Assembly (NCBI GenBank): GCA_019239825.1
Contig: JAFAZK010000258.1
Coordinates: 1 to 42,744, forward strand
Length of the DNA: 42,744 nucleotides
Reading direction: 5' to 3'
From: Verrucomicrobiota bacterium
GTDB taxonomy: Bacteria > Verrucomicrobiota > Verrucomicrobiia > Chthoniobacterales > JAFAMB01
Part shown: piece by piece, positions 15,274-24,839 of the stretch
Numbering within the stretch: position 1 is the stretch's first letter
How the letters are laid out: every line of letters starts with the position of its first letter
The notes under the pieces: generated by a model
What the model was told of the DNA's origin: nothing
Database searches by the model: none
What the model saw: only the letters and a program-made list of their open reading frames with translations
Made by a program: the position numbers and the translations under genes

Positions 15274-15412
15274 GGGCGTCGCATCTTTTCACGCGTCGCC
15301 CGTAATCACGCTTTAGAGGCGTCGAAACCCGTCGTCACTACAACGCGGAATGCGACGCCCCTCCGATTGGTGACCTCGCCCCAACCAATCACAAATCACC
15401 GATCAGAATCAC
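15274..15412. repeat. Short palindrome plus heptamer-like array at the 3' end of gnd
   Basis: GGGCGTCGCAT (15274-15284) is inverted at 15350-15360. It is followed by AATCAC-based units at 15387, 15394, 15401 and 15407 (steps 7, 7, 6), and a GATTGGT/ACCAATC hairpin at 15365-15390. It resembles one arm of the family E arrays and sits just beyond the gnd stop, so it may end gnd transcription. A weaker case than arrays 1-3. Confidence 0.45.
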
Positions 15413-15425
15413 GCTTCGACCAAGC

Positions 15426-16457
15426 CTACTTCTCACCCTCAACCTTCCCCGGCTTCTCCAAGTGTCCTCCGAACTCGAAACGCATCGCGGATAACATTTT
15501 GTCCTGGAAATCGGCTTCGCCGCGAGAACTGAAACGCTCGTACAAAGCGGTGGTGAGCACGGGCACAGGTACTCCCTCATCAATGGCGGCCTTGATGGTC
15601 CACCGACCTTCACCGGAATCGGAGACGTGACCGCTGAATTTGGAAAGCCCTGGATCTTTTAGCAGAGCGATCGCCGTCAAGTCTAATAGCCAGGATGCAA
15701 CCACACTGCCGCGGCGCCAAACTTCGGCGATATCGCTGAGGTTCAAATCGTATTGATATTGTTGCGGGTCCCGTAACGGAGTCGTTTCTGCGTCGATCTC
15801 GTGTTGGCGCTTCCCGATGTTCGCGCTGCGCAAAACACCCATACCCTCCGCATAAGCCGCCATGATTCCGTACTCAATTCCGTTATGCACCATCTTAACG
15901 AAATGTCCCGCGCCGTTTGATCCGCAGTGCAGATACCCTTGCTCTGCGGTACCGCCGACTTTCTCCCGTCCCGGGGTGCGTGGAATATCGCCTGGTCCCG
16001 GCGCTAAGGTCGCGAATATCGGATCGAGATGTTTGACTACGTCTGGCTCGCCCCCAATCATCATGCAATAGCCGCGATCCAAGCCCCAGACGCCTCCACT
16101 GGTTCCCACGTCAACATAATGGATCTGTTTTGACGCGAGGTCATTGGCGCGTCTGATATCGTCGACGTAATAGGAATTTCCACCATCGATGAGGATATCG
16201 CCCGGCTCCAACAGAGGGGCTAGATCCGCGATAGTCTTGTCTACAACTCCGGCCGGAACCATCAACCAAACCGCGCGCGGCTTGCTCAGTTTCTTGACGA
16301 ATTCTGCTAAGGAAGTGGCTCCTTCGGCCTTTTCTTTCACCAATTCCTCGACCGCTTTCGGCGACATATCGAACACCACGCCCTCGTGTCCTGCCCGCAA
16401 AAGGCGCCTCACCATGTTGGCGCCCATTCTGCCAAGTCCGATCATTCCGAGTTGCAT
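15426..16457 (-). CDS. gnd: 6-phosphogluconate dehydrogenase (decarboxylating), short type
   Basis: 343 residues, in the range of the short Gnd class rather than the about 470-residue dimeric class. The N-terminal Rossmann motif is [15 protein letters not shown]. The substrate and catalytic regions follow: [55 protein letters not shown] with the catalytic lysine and the N-G-I-E motif. It oxidises 6-phosphogluconate to ribulose 5-phosphate with NAD(P)+, releasing CO2, in the oxidative pentose phosphate route. It lies 41 bases downstream of pgi on the same strand, so the two probably form an operon for glucose 6-phosphate use. No zwf is in the window. Confidence 0.93.
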   Translation of the reverse strand: MQLGMIGLGRMGANMVRRLLRAGHEGVVFDMSPKAVEELVKEKAEGATSLAEFVKKLSKPRAVWLMVPAGVVDKTIADLAPLLEPGDILIDGGNSYYVDDIRRANDLASKQIHYVDVGTSGGVWGLDRGYCMMIGGEPDVVKHLDPIFATLAPGPGDIPRTPGREKVGGTAEQGYLHCGSNGAGHFVKMVHNGIEYGIMAAYAEGMGVLRSANIGKRQHEIDAETTPLRDPQQYQYDLNLSDIAEVWRRGSVVASWLLDLTAIALLKDPGLSKFSGHVSDSGEGRWTIKAAIDEGVPVPVLTTALYERFSSRGEADFQDKMLSAMRFEFGGHLEKPGKVEGEK

Positions 16458-16498
16458 TGCTTTTAGGTTCTTTCTTTTTGGGTTGTTTGAGGAGTCTG

Positions 16499-18133
16499 CT
16501 ATTTGAGTCTTCGATATCGGCGAATCAGAGAATTGGTGGAACTGTCGTGCTTGAGCTCAGGCTCGGTTTTTGACTCGAGCTCAGGGATGATGCGTTGCGC
16601 TAAGACTTTACCCAGTTCGACACCCCATTGATCGAAAGAATCGATGTTCCAGATAGCGCCTTGGGTAAAGACATTGTGTTCGTAGAGCGCAACTAGCTTA
16701 CCGAGCGTGCCAGGAGTTAGTTCCTGCGTCAGAATGGTGTTTGATGGACGGTTACCCTCGAACACCCGATGAGGCACCAACCAATCCGGTGTCCCTTCCG
16801 CTTTCACCTGTTCAGGGGTTTTACCAAAGGCTAACGCTTCGCTCTGCGCGAACACATTTGCCAGGAGCATGTCATGGTGACGTCCTAATGGATTCAGCGT
16901 TTTAATAAAAGCGATGAAATCGCAAGGAATAAGCCGGGTCCCTTGATGAATGAGCTGGTAGAACGAGTGTTGGCCGTTAGTTCCCGGTTCACCCCAATAA
17001 ATTGGTCCAGTCGAGTAGTCGGTAATAGCCCCGTCCAGCGTCACGTGTTTACCATTGCTTTCCATGGTCAACTGCTGCAAATACGCCGGGAACCGCTTCA
17101 GGTACTGCTCATAAGGGAGAACGGCGACGGTCTCCGCATTAAAGAAATCGTTGTACCATATCGACAACAACCCCATTATCACCGGCAGGTTTTTCTCAAA
17201 TGGTGTGGTCCGAAAATGTTCGTCCATCTCGTGAAAACCGGCCAGTAGGGCTTTGAAATTGTCCGGGCCAACTGCCAGCATCGTGGAAAGGCCAATCGCC
17301 GAATCCATTGAGTAACGGCCCCCGACCCAATCCCAAAAGCCGAACATATTCTCCGTATCGATGCCAAACTCGGAGACCTTGGCTACATTAGTAGATACGG
17401 CCACGAAATGTTTCGCTACCGCTTTCGTATCACCTCCCAATCCCTTTAAAGCCCAATCTCGGGCCGAATGAGCATTGGTCATCGTTTCCAGGGTGGTGAA
17501 GGTCTTTGAGGAAACGATAAAAAGCGTCTCCGCCGGGTCGAGATCTTGAACCGCTTCGGCAAAATCGGTCCCGTCGACATTAGAAACGAAGCGGAACGTC
17601 ATGCTTCTTTCGCTGTAATGTTTTAAAGCCTCATAAGCCATCACCGGTCCTAGGTCGGAACCACCGATCCCGATGTTGATTACATTTCGGATCCGTTTGC
17701 CAGTGTGACCGGTCCAGGCACCGCTGCGAACCCGTTCCGAAAAAGTCGCCATCTTGTCCAGCACCGCGTGCACTTCCGGCACGACGTTCTGGCCATCCAC
17801 AGTAATGGTCGCCCCTTTCGGAGCCCGCAATGCGACGTGAAGGACCGCGCGGTTCTCAGTGATATTGATCTTGTCGCCGCGGAACATGGCGTCGATCTTG
17901 TCCCGCAAACCGCATTCGTCGGCCAATTGCAAAAGAAGCGAAACTGTCTCGTTGGTGACGCGGTTTTTCGAATAATCCAAATAGAGCCCGGCGCCTTCCA
18001 CAACAAAGCGTTCACCGCGCTCTTGGTCATCAGCAAAGAGCTGTCGAAGATGCAAATCACGAACCTTCTGAAAATGGGCTTCGAGAGCTTTCCATCCGGG
18101 ACGGCCCGTCAGCGACTGAATGGCTGGAGTCAT
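16499..18133 (-). CDS. pgi: Glucose-6-phosphate isomerase
   Basis: 544 residues, the standard bacterial long form (about 550). The sugar-phosphate loop is [18 protein letters not shown]; the first family signature is [15 protein letters not shown], the catalytic segment LTMESNGK and [19 protein letters not shown], and the second signature [15 protein letters not shown]. It interconverts glucose 6-phosphate and fructose 6-phosphate in the cytoplasm. The C-terminus ([15 protein letters not shown]) is as expected for the family. gnd follows after 41 bases. Upstream lies heptamer array 3 and then the nitroreductase gene on the same strand. Confidence 0.96.
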   Translation of the reverse strand: MTPAIQSLTGRPGWKALEAHFQKVRDLHLRQLFADDQERGERFVVEGAGLYLDYSKNRVTNETVSLLLQLADECGLRDKIDAMFRGDKINITENRAVLHVALRAPKGATITVDGQNVVPEVHAVLDKMATFSERVRSGAWTGHTGKRIRNVINIGIGGSDLGPVMAYEALKHYSERSMTFRFVSNVDGTDFAEAVQDLDPAETLFIVSSKTFTTLETMTNAHSARDWALKGLGGDTKAVAKHFVAVSTNVAKVSEFGIDTENMFGFWDWVGGRYSMDSAIGLSTMLAVGPDNFKALLAGFHEMDEHFRTTPFEKNLPVIMGLLSIWYNDFFNAETVAVLPYEQYLKRFPAYLQQLTMESNGKHVTLDGAITDYSTGPIYWGEPGTNGQHSFYQLIHQGTRLIPCDFIAFIKTLNPLGRHHDMLLANVFAQSEALAFGKTPEQVKAEGTPDWLVPHRVFEGNRPSNTILTQELTPGTLGKLVALYEHNVFTQGAIWNIDSFDQWGVELGKVLAQRIIPELESKTEPELKHDSSTNSLIRRYRRLK

Positions 18134-18169
18134 TGGTATTCTTTCTTTTCTTAGCAGTTATCAAAAAAG

Positions 18170-18255
18170 AGTAATCACTAATCAGTGTGCAGTAATCAGT
18201 TCTGAATAAGCCGGCTACTCCCAATCACTGATTACTGATTTACTGATCACTGATT
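18170..18255. repeat. Family E array 3: inverted 4+4 heptamers
   Basis: Left arm AGTAATC, ACTAATC, AGTGTGC, AGTAATC (18170-18197). A 29-base spacer follows, then the right arm ACTGATT, ACTGATT, TACTGATC (8 bases), ACTGATT (18227-18255). The same 4+4 design as arrays 1 and 2 with a third, unrelated word. The TAA stop of the nitroreductase gene lies inside the outermost right unit. Here the array separates two genes of the same orientation. Confidence 0.8.
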
Positions 18256-18850
18256 ACTTTTCGGTTTGGGGGTAGGGTCCTTCAAACGCGGTCTCAGTTA
18301 GTTTGCGCCGACCACTGGGAGTTTCTCGTTCCTGAAGTTTTTCGGGTAAATCTTCTTTGCGGCCTGGTTTACCGATCACTGCCATGGCTTCCACGTTGAA
18401 ACCTTCCGGGATTTTAAGCGCTGTTTTGGCCTTATCGTAATCGAACCCCTGCATGCCATGAATCACCAATCCTTTCAGTGCGCCTTGTAAGGCCAGGTTC
18501 TCCCAGGCAGCGCCGGTATCGAAAGAGTGCGTCAAAGCGGGCTCGCCATTATGATCAAAAGTCTTCTTAGAAATGAATACGACCAAAGCAGCCGCATGCT
18601 TTGCCCAACTCTGGTTGAACTCGACGAGCAGATTAAAGAAGACCGGCCACTGCGGAGTATCTCGGCGCGCATATAAGATTCGCCAGGGCTGATTGTTGAA
18701 GGAAGATGGAGCCCAACGCGCTGCTTCGAATAAGGTAAAAAGCTCTTCTTCCGTGATCGGTTCCCCAGACATGGCCCTGGGGGACCAGCGATCGAGAAAT
18801 ACCGAATCGATTGGATAATCCGCTTTCCGAATTTGGTTTCCTTTTGTCAT
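18254..18850 (-). CDS. Nitroreductase family protein (FMN-dependent oxidoreductase)
   Basis: 198 residues, normal for the nitroreductase fold. RWSPRAMSGEPITEEEL followed by LFEAARWAPSSFNNQPWRILYA is the classic FMN-binding N-terminus. The middle DTGAAWENLALQGALKGLVIHGM and AMAVIGKPGRKEDLPEKLQ complete the fold. Such enzymes use NAD(P)H to reduce nitroaromatics, quinones or flavins; the natural substrate is not evident. A GGAGA ribosome-binding site precedes the ATG. It lies 64 bases after the peptidase stop, with an 18-base perfect palindrome between. Confidence 0.9.
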   Translation of the reverse strand: MTKGNQIRKADYPIDSVFLDRWSPRAMSGEPITEEELFTLFEAARWAPSSFNNQPWRILYARRDTPQWPVFFNLLVEFNQSWAKHAAALVVFISKKTFDHNGEPALTHSFDTGAAWENLALQGALKGLVIHGMQGFDYDKAKTALKIPEGFNVEAMAVIGKPGRKEDLPEKLQERETPSGRRKLTETAFEGPYPQTEK

Positions 18851-18908
18851 AAGAGCGTCTCCGATTAGGAATAAAATCTCCAGTTCTACAAATTACGCCA
18901 ACACTAAA

Positions 18909-18926
18909 GCGTCGCTATAGCGACGC
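18909..18926. repeat. 18-base perfect palindrome spanning the peptidase stop codon
   Basis: GCGTCGCTATAGCGACGC is its own reverse complement and includes the TAG stop of the S9 peptidase gene. On the minus strand it is followed by TTTAGTG. It may be a processing or termination hairpin, or a protein-binding site. Confidence 0.6.
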
Positions 18927-21140
18927 CTTAAAGAACTCCACCGTTCGTTTCTCGATTTGTACCCGAAGCCCGGGATCCAACACCATGTGGGTGGAACCGA
19001 CGATCGGCAGGAATTGAAAGGGACGGCCCGCTTTTTCAAGGGCGTCCATCAGTTCGAGGCTGTGCCGGAAGTAGACATTGTCATCCGCGGTTCCATGGAT
19101 GAGGAGAAAGGGCCGGCTGAGCTTCGGAGCGTCCCCGATGAGAGATGACGCCGCATAGACGGCATCGCCTGGTAGCCCCAAATAGCGTTCCGTATATTGC
19201 GTATCGTAGTCTAACCAATCGCTGACCGGTGCACCCGCGACGGCTGCCTTAAAGATGTCCGGACGCCGAAGCACGGCTAGGGCTGACATATACCCACCGA
19301 AAGACCAACCCGTGATACCTACTCTTTTCAAATCCATCTCGGGATGCTTGGCCGCTAAGTCCGCCAGGGCGCTGACTTGGTCCGCCAAAGGGATTTCTCC
19401 GAATTTTTGATAGATCGCACGTTCCCAATCCCGCCCGCGTCCAGGTGTTCCTCTTCCATCAAAGGACACGACGACATATCCCTGGTCGGCCAACCATTGA
19501 TCGATCAGATACGGTTCCGCGATTTTCTGGACCCTGTTGAAACCTGGACCGGCATAGACATCCACAATCACTGGATATTTCTTCGATCCATCGAAATCAC
19601 GCGGGCGAACAATCGAGCTGACGAATTTGCTCGAATCATCCGGGAATTCGATTCGAGGGAAATAAGGCGGCTCTTCGGCCACACTTGGTAACTCTCCCAA
19701 AACCGATCCGTCGGTCCGGCGAACGCAAGTTTTGGCCAAGGAATCTGGAGCACGAGCGGTATCGGCTAAAACCGGCGCCCCATTTTCACTTAGGCTGACG
19801 TCGTGGAAACCGCTGGCTAGTCTGGTAAGCTCGGTATTGTTCGGATCGGCGCGCCACAGGTCGCTCTCGGACGGATTCTTCCCGGCGAGGAAAAGCAAAT
19901 AGGACCCGGTCACTCCCGCAAAATGTTGCAATCCCTTGTCTGGAGGGACAACCACCTTGTCCAAAGATCCATCCGCATGTCGAAGTTCGAGTTGCCAGGC
20001 TCCCTCTCTTTCACTGGTCCAGACAAACTCATGTGAGGGCAACCAAGCCGGCACGCTTTGATCGATATTGACCCAATCCGAATCTTCTTCTTGGAGAAGC
20101 TGCCGCGTGGCGCCGGTTTTCGGGTTTGCCTCAAGCAGCGCTAACTCATGTTGGTCTCGGGTCTCAACAGTGATCGTTAGCGGACCAAACTTGGTTGGGC
20201 TCACGCGCACCAAATAAGGATATTTGTTCCGATCCCATTCGATCCAGCGCATGGCATCGCTGGCATTCTCCGACTTCGCTCTGTCGTCTGAAACTCCAGA
20301 AGCTACGTCGGACAAGTCGGCGTTGCCAACGGCCAACCGTACGTCCACGTTCTCCTTGCCTGGACGAGGATAACGCGAAGGATAGGGAGGCTCCTGTGGC
20401 GCTGCCGGATCGCCGACATACCAGACCTCGACTCTGGAGCTATCGTTTACTTGATAAAGAATTGTCCGGCTGTCTTCCAACCACCAAAAGCCTTTCCTCC
20501 GGTCCATCTCTTCTTGGGCGACAAACTCAGCCAGTCCGCAGGAATGGCTTTCGTTAGCGCCGGTGGTAATGGCACGTTCCTCGTCCCTCTCCAAATCATA
20601 GACGAATAGATTGTAGTCGCGGACATAGGCGATCTTTCGGCCGTCCGGTGAGAAGGTCGGATCGATGGCGTTACCGGCTCCGGCCTTAAGTTTGACTAAA
20701 CTCTTGGTTCCGAGCCGGTACACGAAAAGAGCACCCGGCAACGTGAAAGCGATCTGATCGCCATCGTCGGAAAGGGCAAAGCTCGTGATACCCGTGACCT
20801 TGGTTCGGGTCCTTTCTCTGCGCATCTTTTCTTCCGGCGACAAGTTCCCACTCTGATCTCCCAACAATCTCGTTGGCGTAGCCAGTTCCTCGGTCTGGCC
20901 AGATGCGACATCAAATCGGTACAAACAGGTTGTACGGTCACGGGGCGAATCCGAACGAAGAAAGATCACTGATTTCCCATCAGCGGTAGGCATCGCTTCA
21001 ACTGGACGTCCGAGAGAGAAGTTTTGCGTCTCCGCCAATGTTTGCAGGTAATGATCGGCATCAGAGCTTTCACCAAACGCCGGGATCGCCGCGAACGTCG
21101 TCAGCGCTACCGTGGAAAGAAAGTTGGGAAGGGGATGCAT
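18915..21140 (-). CDS. Secreted S9 family prolyl peptidase (DPP IV-like)
   Basis: About 741 residues from the ATG at 21140, chosen because it opens a signal peptide (MHPLPNFLSTVALTTFAAIPAFG); an ATG at 21197 would put 19 polar residues in front. The N-terminal half is a beta-propeller with TolB-like blades (IDPTFSPDGRKIAYVRDYNLFVYDL) and a WIEWDRNKYPYLVRVS segment. The catalytic alpha/beta-hydrolase half has the nucleophile GWSFGGYMS, the aspartate in HGTADDNVYF and the histidine in VGSTHMV. The EE pair in the propeller (GLAEFVAQEEMDRRKGFWW) matches the DPP IV double glutamate that binds the substrate amino terminus. It would cleave X-Pro dipeptides in the periplasm or outside the cell. Divergent from the TMTC-like gene. 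Confidence 0.93.
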   Translation of the reverse strand: MHPLPNFLSTVALTTFAAIPAFGESSDADHYLQTLAETQNFSLGRPVEAMPTADGKSVIFLRSDSPRDRTTCLYRFDVASGQTEELATPTRLLGDQSGNLSPEEKMRRERTRTKVTGITSFALSDDGDQIAFTLPGALFVYRLGTKSLVKLKAGAGNAIDPTFSPDGRKIAYVRDYNLFVYDLERDEERAITTGANESHSCGLAEFVAQEEMDRRKGFWWLEDSRTILYQVNDSSRVEVWYVGDPAAPQEPPYPSRYPRPGKENVDVRLAVGNADLSDVASGVSDDRAKSENASDAMRWIEWDRNKYPYLVRVSPTKFGPLTITVETRDQHELALLEANPKTGATRQLLQEEDSDWVNIDQSVPAWLPSHEFVWTSEREGAWQLELRHADGSLDKVVVPPDKGLQHFAGVTGSYLLFLAGKNPSESDLWRADPNNTELTRLASGFHDVSLSENGAPVLADTARAPDSLAKTCVRRTDGSVLGELPSVAEEPPYFPRIEFPDDSSKFVSSIVRPRDFDGSKKYPVIVDVYAGPGFNRVQKIAEPYLIDQWLADQGYVVVSFDGRGTPGRGRDWERAIYQKFGEIPLADQVSALADLAAKHPEMDLKRVGITGWSFGGYMSALAVLRRPDIFKAAVAGAPVSDWLDYDTQYTERYLGLPGDAVYAASSLIGDAPKLSRPFLLIHGTADDNVYFRHSLELMDALEKAGRPFQFLPIVGSTHMVLDPGLRVQIEKRTVEFFKASL

Positions 21141-21264
21141 TTGGGGGAACTCTTCGTGTCGAGTTGCATACCCGGCAAATCGATTTCGCGGTGCCATCGC
21201 TAGGGATGAGTTCTTGATGTCCCCCAGGGGACAAAGTACCTAAAATCGGCTAACCTCCGCCTCA

Positions 21265-23238
21265 ATGCCTCAGCTTCGATCGACCTCTAGACAGACAATT
21301 GCGATCCCTGAAGCAAACCCTTGGTGGCGCCAGGAGTGGGTGTTTGCCTTGCTCTTGTTGATCTTAGCCGCCATCGCCTATCTCCCGGCATTGAACGGAA
21401 CCCCTATCTGGGATGACGACGCTCATATTACCCGGCCAGAATTGCGGTCCTGGGATGGACTGGCCAAGATCTGGACTCAACCAGGGAGCACGCAGCAATA
21501 CTATCCGTTCGTTCACACGGTATTCTGGGTGGAACATAAACTCTGGGGTGATGCACCTCTTGGTTATCACCTGGTTAACCTCCTGCTTCATTGCATCTCA
21601 GCTCTCCTCTTGCTCAAGATATTGCGGCGGCTGGAGATTCCCGGGGGTTGGTTAGCAGCCGCTATCTTCGTGCTGCATCCCGTACAAGTGGAGTCGGTAG
21701 CCTGGATCTCAGAACTTAAGAACGCACTTTCGGGCGTTTTCTATTTAAGCTCCGGCTTGGTCTATCTCGATTTCGATCGCACGCGTAAACTCGGCCCTTA
21801 TCTAACGGCCATTCTGCTTTTTCTACTAGGGCTCCTATCTAAAACCGTCATCGCGACCTTGCCCGCAGCGTTGCTGGTCATCTTTTGGTGGAAACGAGGC
21901 AAGCTATCCTTCAAACGGGACGCTTTGCCCCTAATCCCTTTCTTTATTCTTGGAATAACGGCAGCTTCCTTTACCGCGTGGGTCGAGCGAACGCTCATCG
22001 GCGCTGAAGGCTCAGCCTATAACTTCTCTTTTATCGAACGCGTTCTCATTGCAGGCCGGGTGATCTGGTTTTATATCGGCAAGCTATTCTGGCCATTAGA
22101 GCTCATCTTTATTTATCCGCGCTGGGAGATCAGCCAATCCAGCTGGTGGCAATATTTATTCCCGGTCGCAGTGGCGCTTACCTTGGCGATTCTGGTTTGG
22201 GTCAGCCGTTGGCGACGCGCGCCGCTGGCCGGAATGCTCTTCTTTATCGGCACGTTGGTTCCAGTGCTGGGTTTTCTCAATGTCTATCCGTTTCGATATT
22301 CGCTAGTAGCAGATCATTTCCAGTATCTTGCTTTGCTTGGCATTGTGGTACCGCTATCGGCCGGCATCGCCTTGCTGCTTAAGCACTTGCGGTCTTGGCA
22401 ACGTTGGATCGGGTACATACTCTGCGCGTTTTTATTGATCGCGTTTACCGCGCGGAGTCATTTCCAGAGCAGGATTTATCAAGACATCGAAACTGTGTGG
22501 CAGACCACCATCCGAAAGAACCCGACCGCCTGGATGGCTCACAATAACCTCGGTGCATTCTTCCTAAAAAAGGGACGACTAGATGATGCCCTGGACCATT
22601 TTACTAAGGCGATCGAGATCAAACCGGATGAAGCCAGTGTCTTGGATAACCTCGGCAGTGCGCTGCTTCAAAAAGGAAATCTCGATGAGGCGATCGTTCT
22701 ATATCAAAAGGCGCTTGAATTAAAGCCGGCGGAAGCAAGCATTCATTACAATCTCGCCAATGCGCTGCTGGCACACGGCGAGGTTGATCACGCAATTACC
22801 GAGTACGAATCAACGGTGGCCATCAATCCGAACCATACGGATGCGCAAAACAATCTTGGCGCCGTATTGTTTCAGCAGGGAAAGCTTGAACAAGCTATCG
22901 ATCACTATCAGAAGGCGCTCGAAGTAAATCCTCAAGATGTCCGGGCAGAAGCCAACCTGGCTTGGGCACTGGCCACGTCGCCTCAATCAGCGATTCGAAA
23001 AACGCTCTCGGTTAAACTGGCCGTGGACGCGAACCAAACGACTGGCGGCGCCAACCCACGAATTCTGCGCATCCTGGCGGCGGCGTATGCGCAGAATGGA
23101 GAATTCTCTGAAGCGGTCGAAACCGGACAACGCGCGGTGCAGCTGGCAACGGACCAGAACAACTTCGGCTTAGCGGATTCAGTTCGATCCGAGCTTGATC
23201 TCTATCGGAATGACCAGCCGTGCCTGTATGGGAAGTGA
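21265..23238 (+). CDS. Polytopic membrane protein with C-terminal TPR repeats (TMTC/GT105-like)
   Basis: 657 residues. The N-terminal about 400 residues form a multispan membrane domain with the motifs of the GT-C superfamily TMTC proteins: PIWDDDAHITRPEL, HTVFWVEHKLWGD, GYHLVNLLLHCISALLLL, and FVLHPVQVESVAWISELKNALSG. Four to five tetratricopeptide repeats follow (about residues 415-590: GRLDDALDHFTKAIEIKPD, GNLDEAIVLYQKALELKP, GEVDHAITEYESTVAINP, GKLEQAIDHYQKALEVNP). In eukaryotes TMTC proteins transfer mannose from dolichol-phosphate-mannose to proteins; bacterial relatives are common but largely uncharacterised. Protein glycosylation or polyprenyl-linked sugar transfer at the cytoplasmic membrane is the likely role, with the TPRs recognising the acceptor. 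Stands alone. Confidence 0.85.
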   Translation: MPQLRSTSRQTIAIPEANPWWRQEWVFALLLLILAAIAYLPALNGTPIWDDDAHITRPELRSWDGLAKIWTQPGSTQQYYPFVHTVFWVEHKLWGDAPLGYHLVNLLLHCISALLLLKILRRLEIPGGWLAAAIFVLHPVQVESVAWISELKNALSGVFYLSSGLVYLDFDRTRKLGPYLTAILLFLLGLLSKTVIATLPAALLVIFWWKRGKLSFKRDALPLIPFFILGITAASFTAWVERTLIGAEGSAYNFSFIERVLIAGRVIWFYIGKLFWPLELIFIYPRWEISQSSWWQYLFPVAVALTLAILVWVSRWRRAPLAGMLFFIGTLVPVLGFLNVYPFRYSLVADHFQYLALLGIVVPLSAGIALLLKHLRSWQRWIGYILCAFLLIAFTARSHFQSRIYQDIETVWQTTIRKNPTAWMAHNNLGAFFLKKGRLDDALDHFTKAIEIKPDEASVLDNLGSALLQKGNLDEAIVLYQKALELKPAEASIHYNLANALLAHGEVDHAITEYESTVAINPNHTDAQNNLGAVLFQQGKLEQAIDHYQKALEVNPQDVRAEANLAWALATSPQSAIRKTLSVKLAVDANQTTGGANPRILRILAAAYAQNGEFSEAVETGQRAVQLATDQNNFGLADSVRSELDLYRNDQPCLYGK

Positions 23239-23402
23239 GGCGCGGCAGGGCAGCCAGTGTTCTAGCCCATAAATAACATGGCTTTCTTCCAGTAGCTGCC
23301 CATGCGCTTCAACCTAGCAGCAGTTGGGGCGCACGCACCACCCACGTCGGGGTGTTGCATTCGGCGTTCTCAGATCGCTCGGGTGTGACCCGGGGCAAAA
23401 CT

Positions 23403-23688
23403 TGGAGGGGAGCCGCTTTGGAAGGTCCCGTGAAGATCTCGCACGTTCTTTCCAATTGCTAGGAAGGCCAGATAGGGTGTTAAACAGGCGGCTCCCGCGA
23501 ATTACCGCACGCGATCTTTTGCCTATCGTATCCCTAGAAAACTATTCATCCGCTCAACTTGCTGACATACCTAACCCGCGTTGAAACGTTCCCGGGAGCC
23601 GCCTGTTTAACAGGACTTGGGGCCAAGGCAACTGCCAAGACAAATATCGCGGGTTTTCCTCGGTACGATCCAAAGCGGCTCCCCTCCA
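23403..23688. repeat. Family A element, copy 3 (double hairpin, 286 bases)
   Basis: Outer arms TGGAGGGGAGCCGCTTTG (23403) and CAAAGCGGCTCCCCTCCA (ending 23688). Inner arms TTAAACAGGCGGCTCCCG (23480) and CGGGAGCCGCCTGTTTAA (about 23593). It lies in the 647-base gap between the TMTC-like gene and the AraC regulator, which has no gene. Confidence 0.88.
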
Positions 23689-23718
23689 GGCCGCCCGTCG
23701 ACGCCCGTGCGTGCAAAA

Positions 23719-23812
23719 CGTGCTCGTGCTCAATCAAAGCCACCGATTTTGCAATAGAAAAATCGACCGAGACGCGACCCGCCTCAAAAATTCGAGCACG
23801 CGGACGAGCACG
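23719..23812. repeat. Family C element, copy 1
   Basis: CGTGCTCGTGCTC (23719-23731) is inverted as GAGCACGCGGACGAGCACG (23794-23812). Inside is the segment CGATTTTGCAATAGAAAAATCG, itself a small hairpin (23744-23765). The same inner segment recurs in copy 2 (33968-34131). Confidence 0.7.
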
Positions 23813-23885
23813 AATATAGAGGCTCTCACGGCGTTTCCTTGCACCCGAGCAAATCTCGGCCCATCGTTTCTCTTCCCTGTTTAAG

Positions 23886-24773
23886 ATGGTGTCTAATAAG
23901 CCCCTAAAGATCCCCTTGTTCCGTTTGGCTAGTGGCCGCACTCACGTCGACGATCGTCTCGGTATTTCTCTTCAAAAATTGGACCAGCGGGTTCCTTTCC
24001 GTCATATCCCTCATCGACACGATTTTTATCATGTAGCCTGGATCGAGTCGGGAACCGGCACGTTCATACGGGATGACAAAAGCTATCCGATTAAGGCAGG
24101 CAGCCTCATCTTTGTTCCGCCGGGCCAAGTGCATACCTGGGAATCAAAAGAAGCTTTGGGCGGATATATCCTCTCTTTGGAGCCGACACTGCTTTTCAGC
24201 CAAACCGACCGGCCGCATCGCCTGTTGCACGAGCTGACCCAATGGAGTGCGACCACCAAGAGTCAGATCGAAGTCACTGGCAACCCCTACGAACTGCTCA
24301 AGACGAAATTCGAAGATCTGGCTGGCGAGTTTTGTACCAGCGAAGAATTTCGGGACGAGATGTTAAGGACGGAGATTACGAGCATCCTCATCTCCTTGCA
24401 TCGACTGTGCCGCGTTCCGGCGAGGGTCGAGACCACAGATCATTTTCATCCGGTGACGAACCGGTTTCTCGCCCTACTGGAAAAAGAAGAAGGTAAATTC
24501 TATCGCGCCAATCATTACGTCTCGGCGCTCTCCGTTGATGCTCGCGCCTTTGTGAATGCCGTTCTTTCCGAGACTGGGAAATCGCCGAGCGTTTGGATCC
24601 GGGATCGGACCCTGCTGGAAGCGCGTCGCCTTTTGACCTATACCGACCTAACCATTTCGGAGATCGCTTATCGGCTCAACTTTCGGAATGTTTCTTATTT
24701 TGTTCGATTCTACCGCCGTCTGACTGGGGTATCGCCAGGTGCAGCTCGGGCGAAAAGTGTCAAAAGTTCGTAG
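23886..24773 (+). CDS. AraC family transcriptional regulator with cupin sensor domain
   Basis: 295 residues. The N-terminal cupin (about 35-100) reads HRHDFYHVAWIESGTGTFIRDDKSYPIKAGSLIFVPPGQVHTW. The C-terminal AraC domain has two helix-turn-helix motifs, LSVDARAFVNAVLSETGKSPSVWIRDRTLLEARRLL and LTISEIAYRLNFRNVSYFVRFYRRLTGVSPG. It lies 66 bases upstream of the formate dehydrogenase gene in the same orientation and is the obvious candidate to control it. The word AAAGTGTCAAA occurs in its own last codons and again, as a 21-base-spaced direct repeat, upstream of oxdC, suggesting its binding site. The likely effector is a small carboxylate such as oxalate or formate; this is inference from context. 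Confidence 0.9.
   Translation: MVSNKPLKIPLFRLASGRTHVDDRLGISLQKLDQRVPFRHIPHRHDFYHVAWIESGTGTFIRDDKSYPIKAGSLIFVPPGQVHTWESKEALGGYILSLEPTLLFSQTDRPHRLLHELTQWSATTKSQIEVTGNPYELLKTKFEDLAGEFCTSEEFRDEMLRTEITSILISLHRLCRVPARVETTDHFHPVTNRFLALLEKEEGKFYRANHYVSALSVDARAFVNAVLSETGKSPSVWIRDRTLLEARRLLTYTDLTISEIAYRLNFRNVSYFVRFYRRLTGVSPGAARAKSVKSS
24754..24764 (+). promoter_or_regulatory. Candidate AraC-type site upstream of the formate dehydrogenase gene
   Basis: AAAGTGTCAAA, within the 3' end of the araC-type gene and 76-86 bases before the fdh start. Identical to 28658-28668 upstream of oxdC. AAAATACC follows 21 bases downstream (24775) and also recurs before oxdC (28740). Confidence 0.4.
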
Positions 24774-24839
24774 AAAAATACCACAGAACCCGGTTTTGTT
24801 GCGAACTGCCTGTGCGCGAGATTAATTGGAGAAGCCGCC

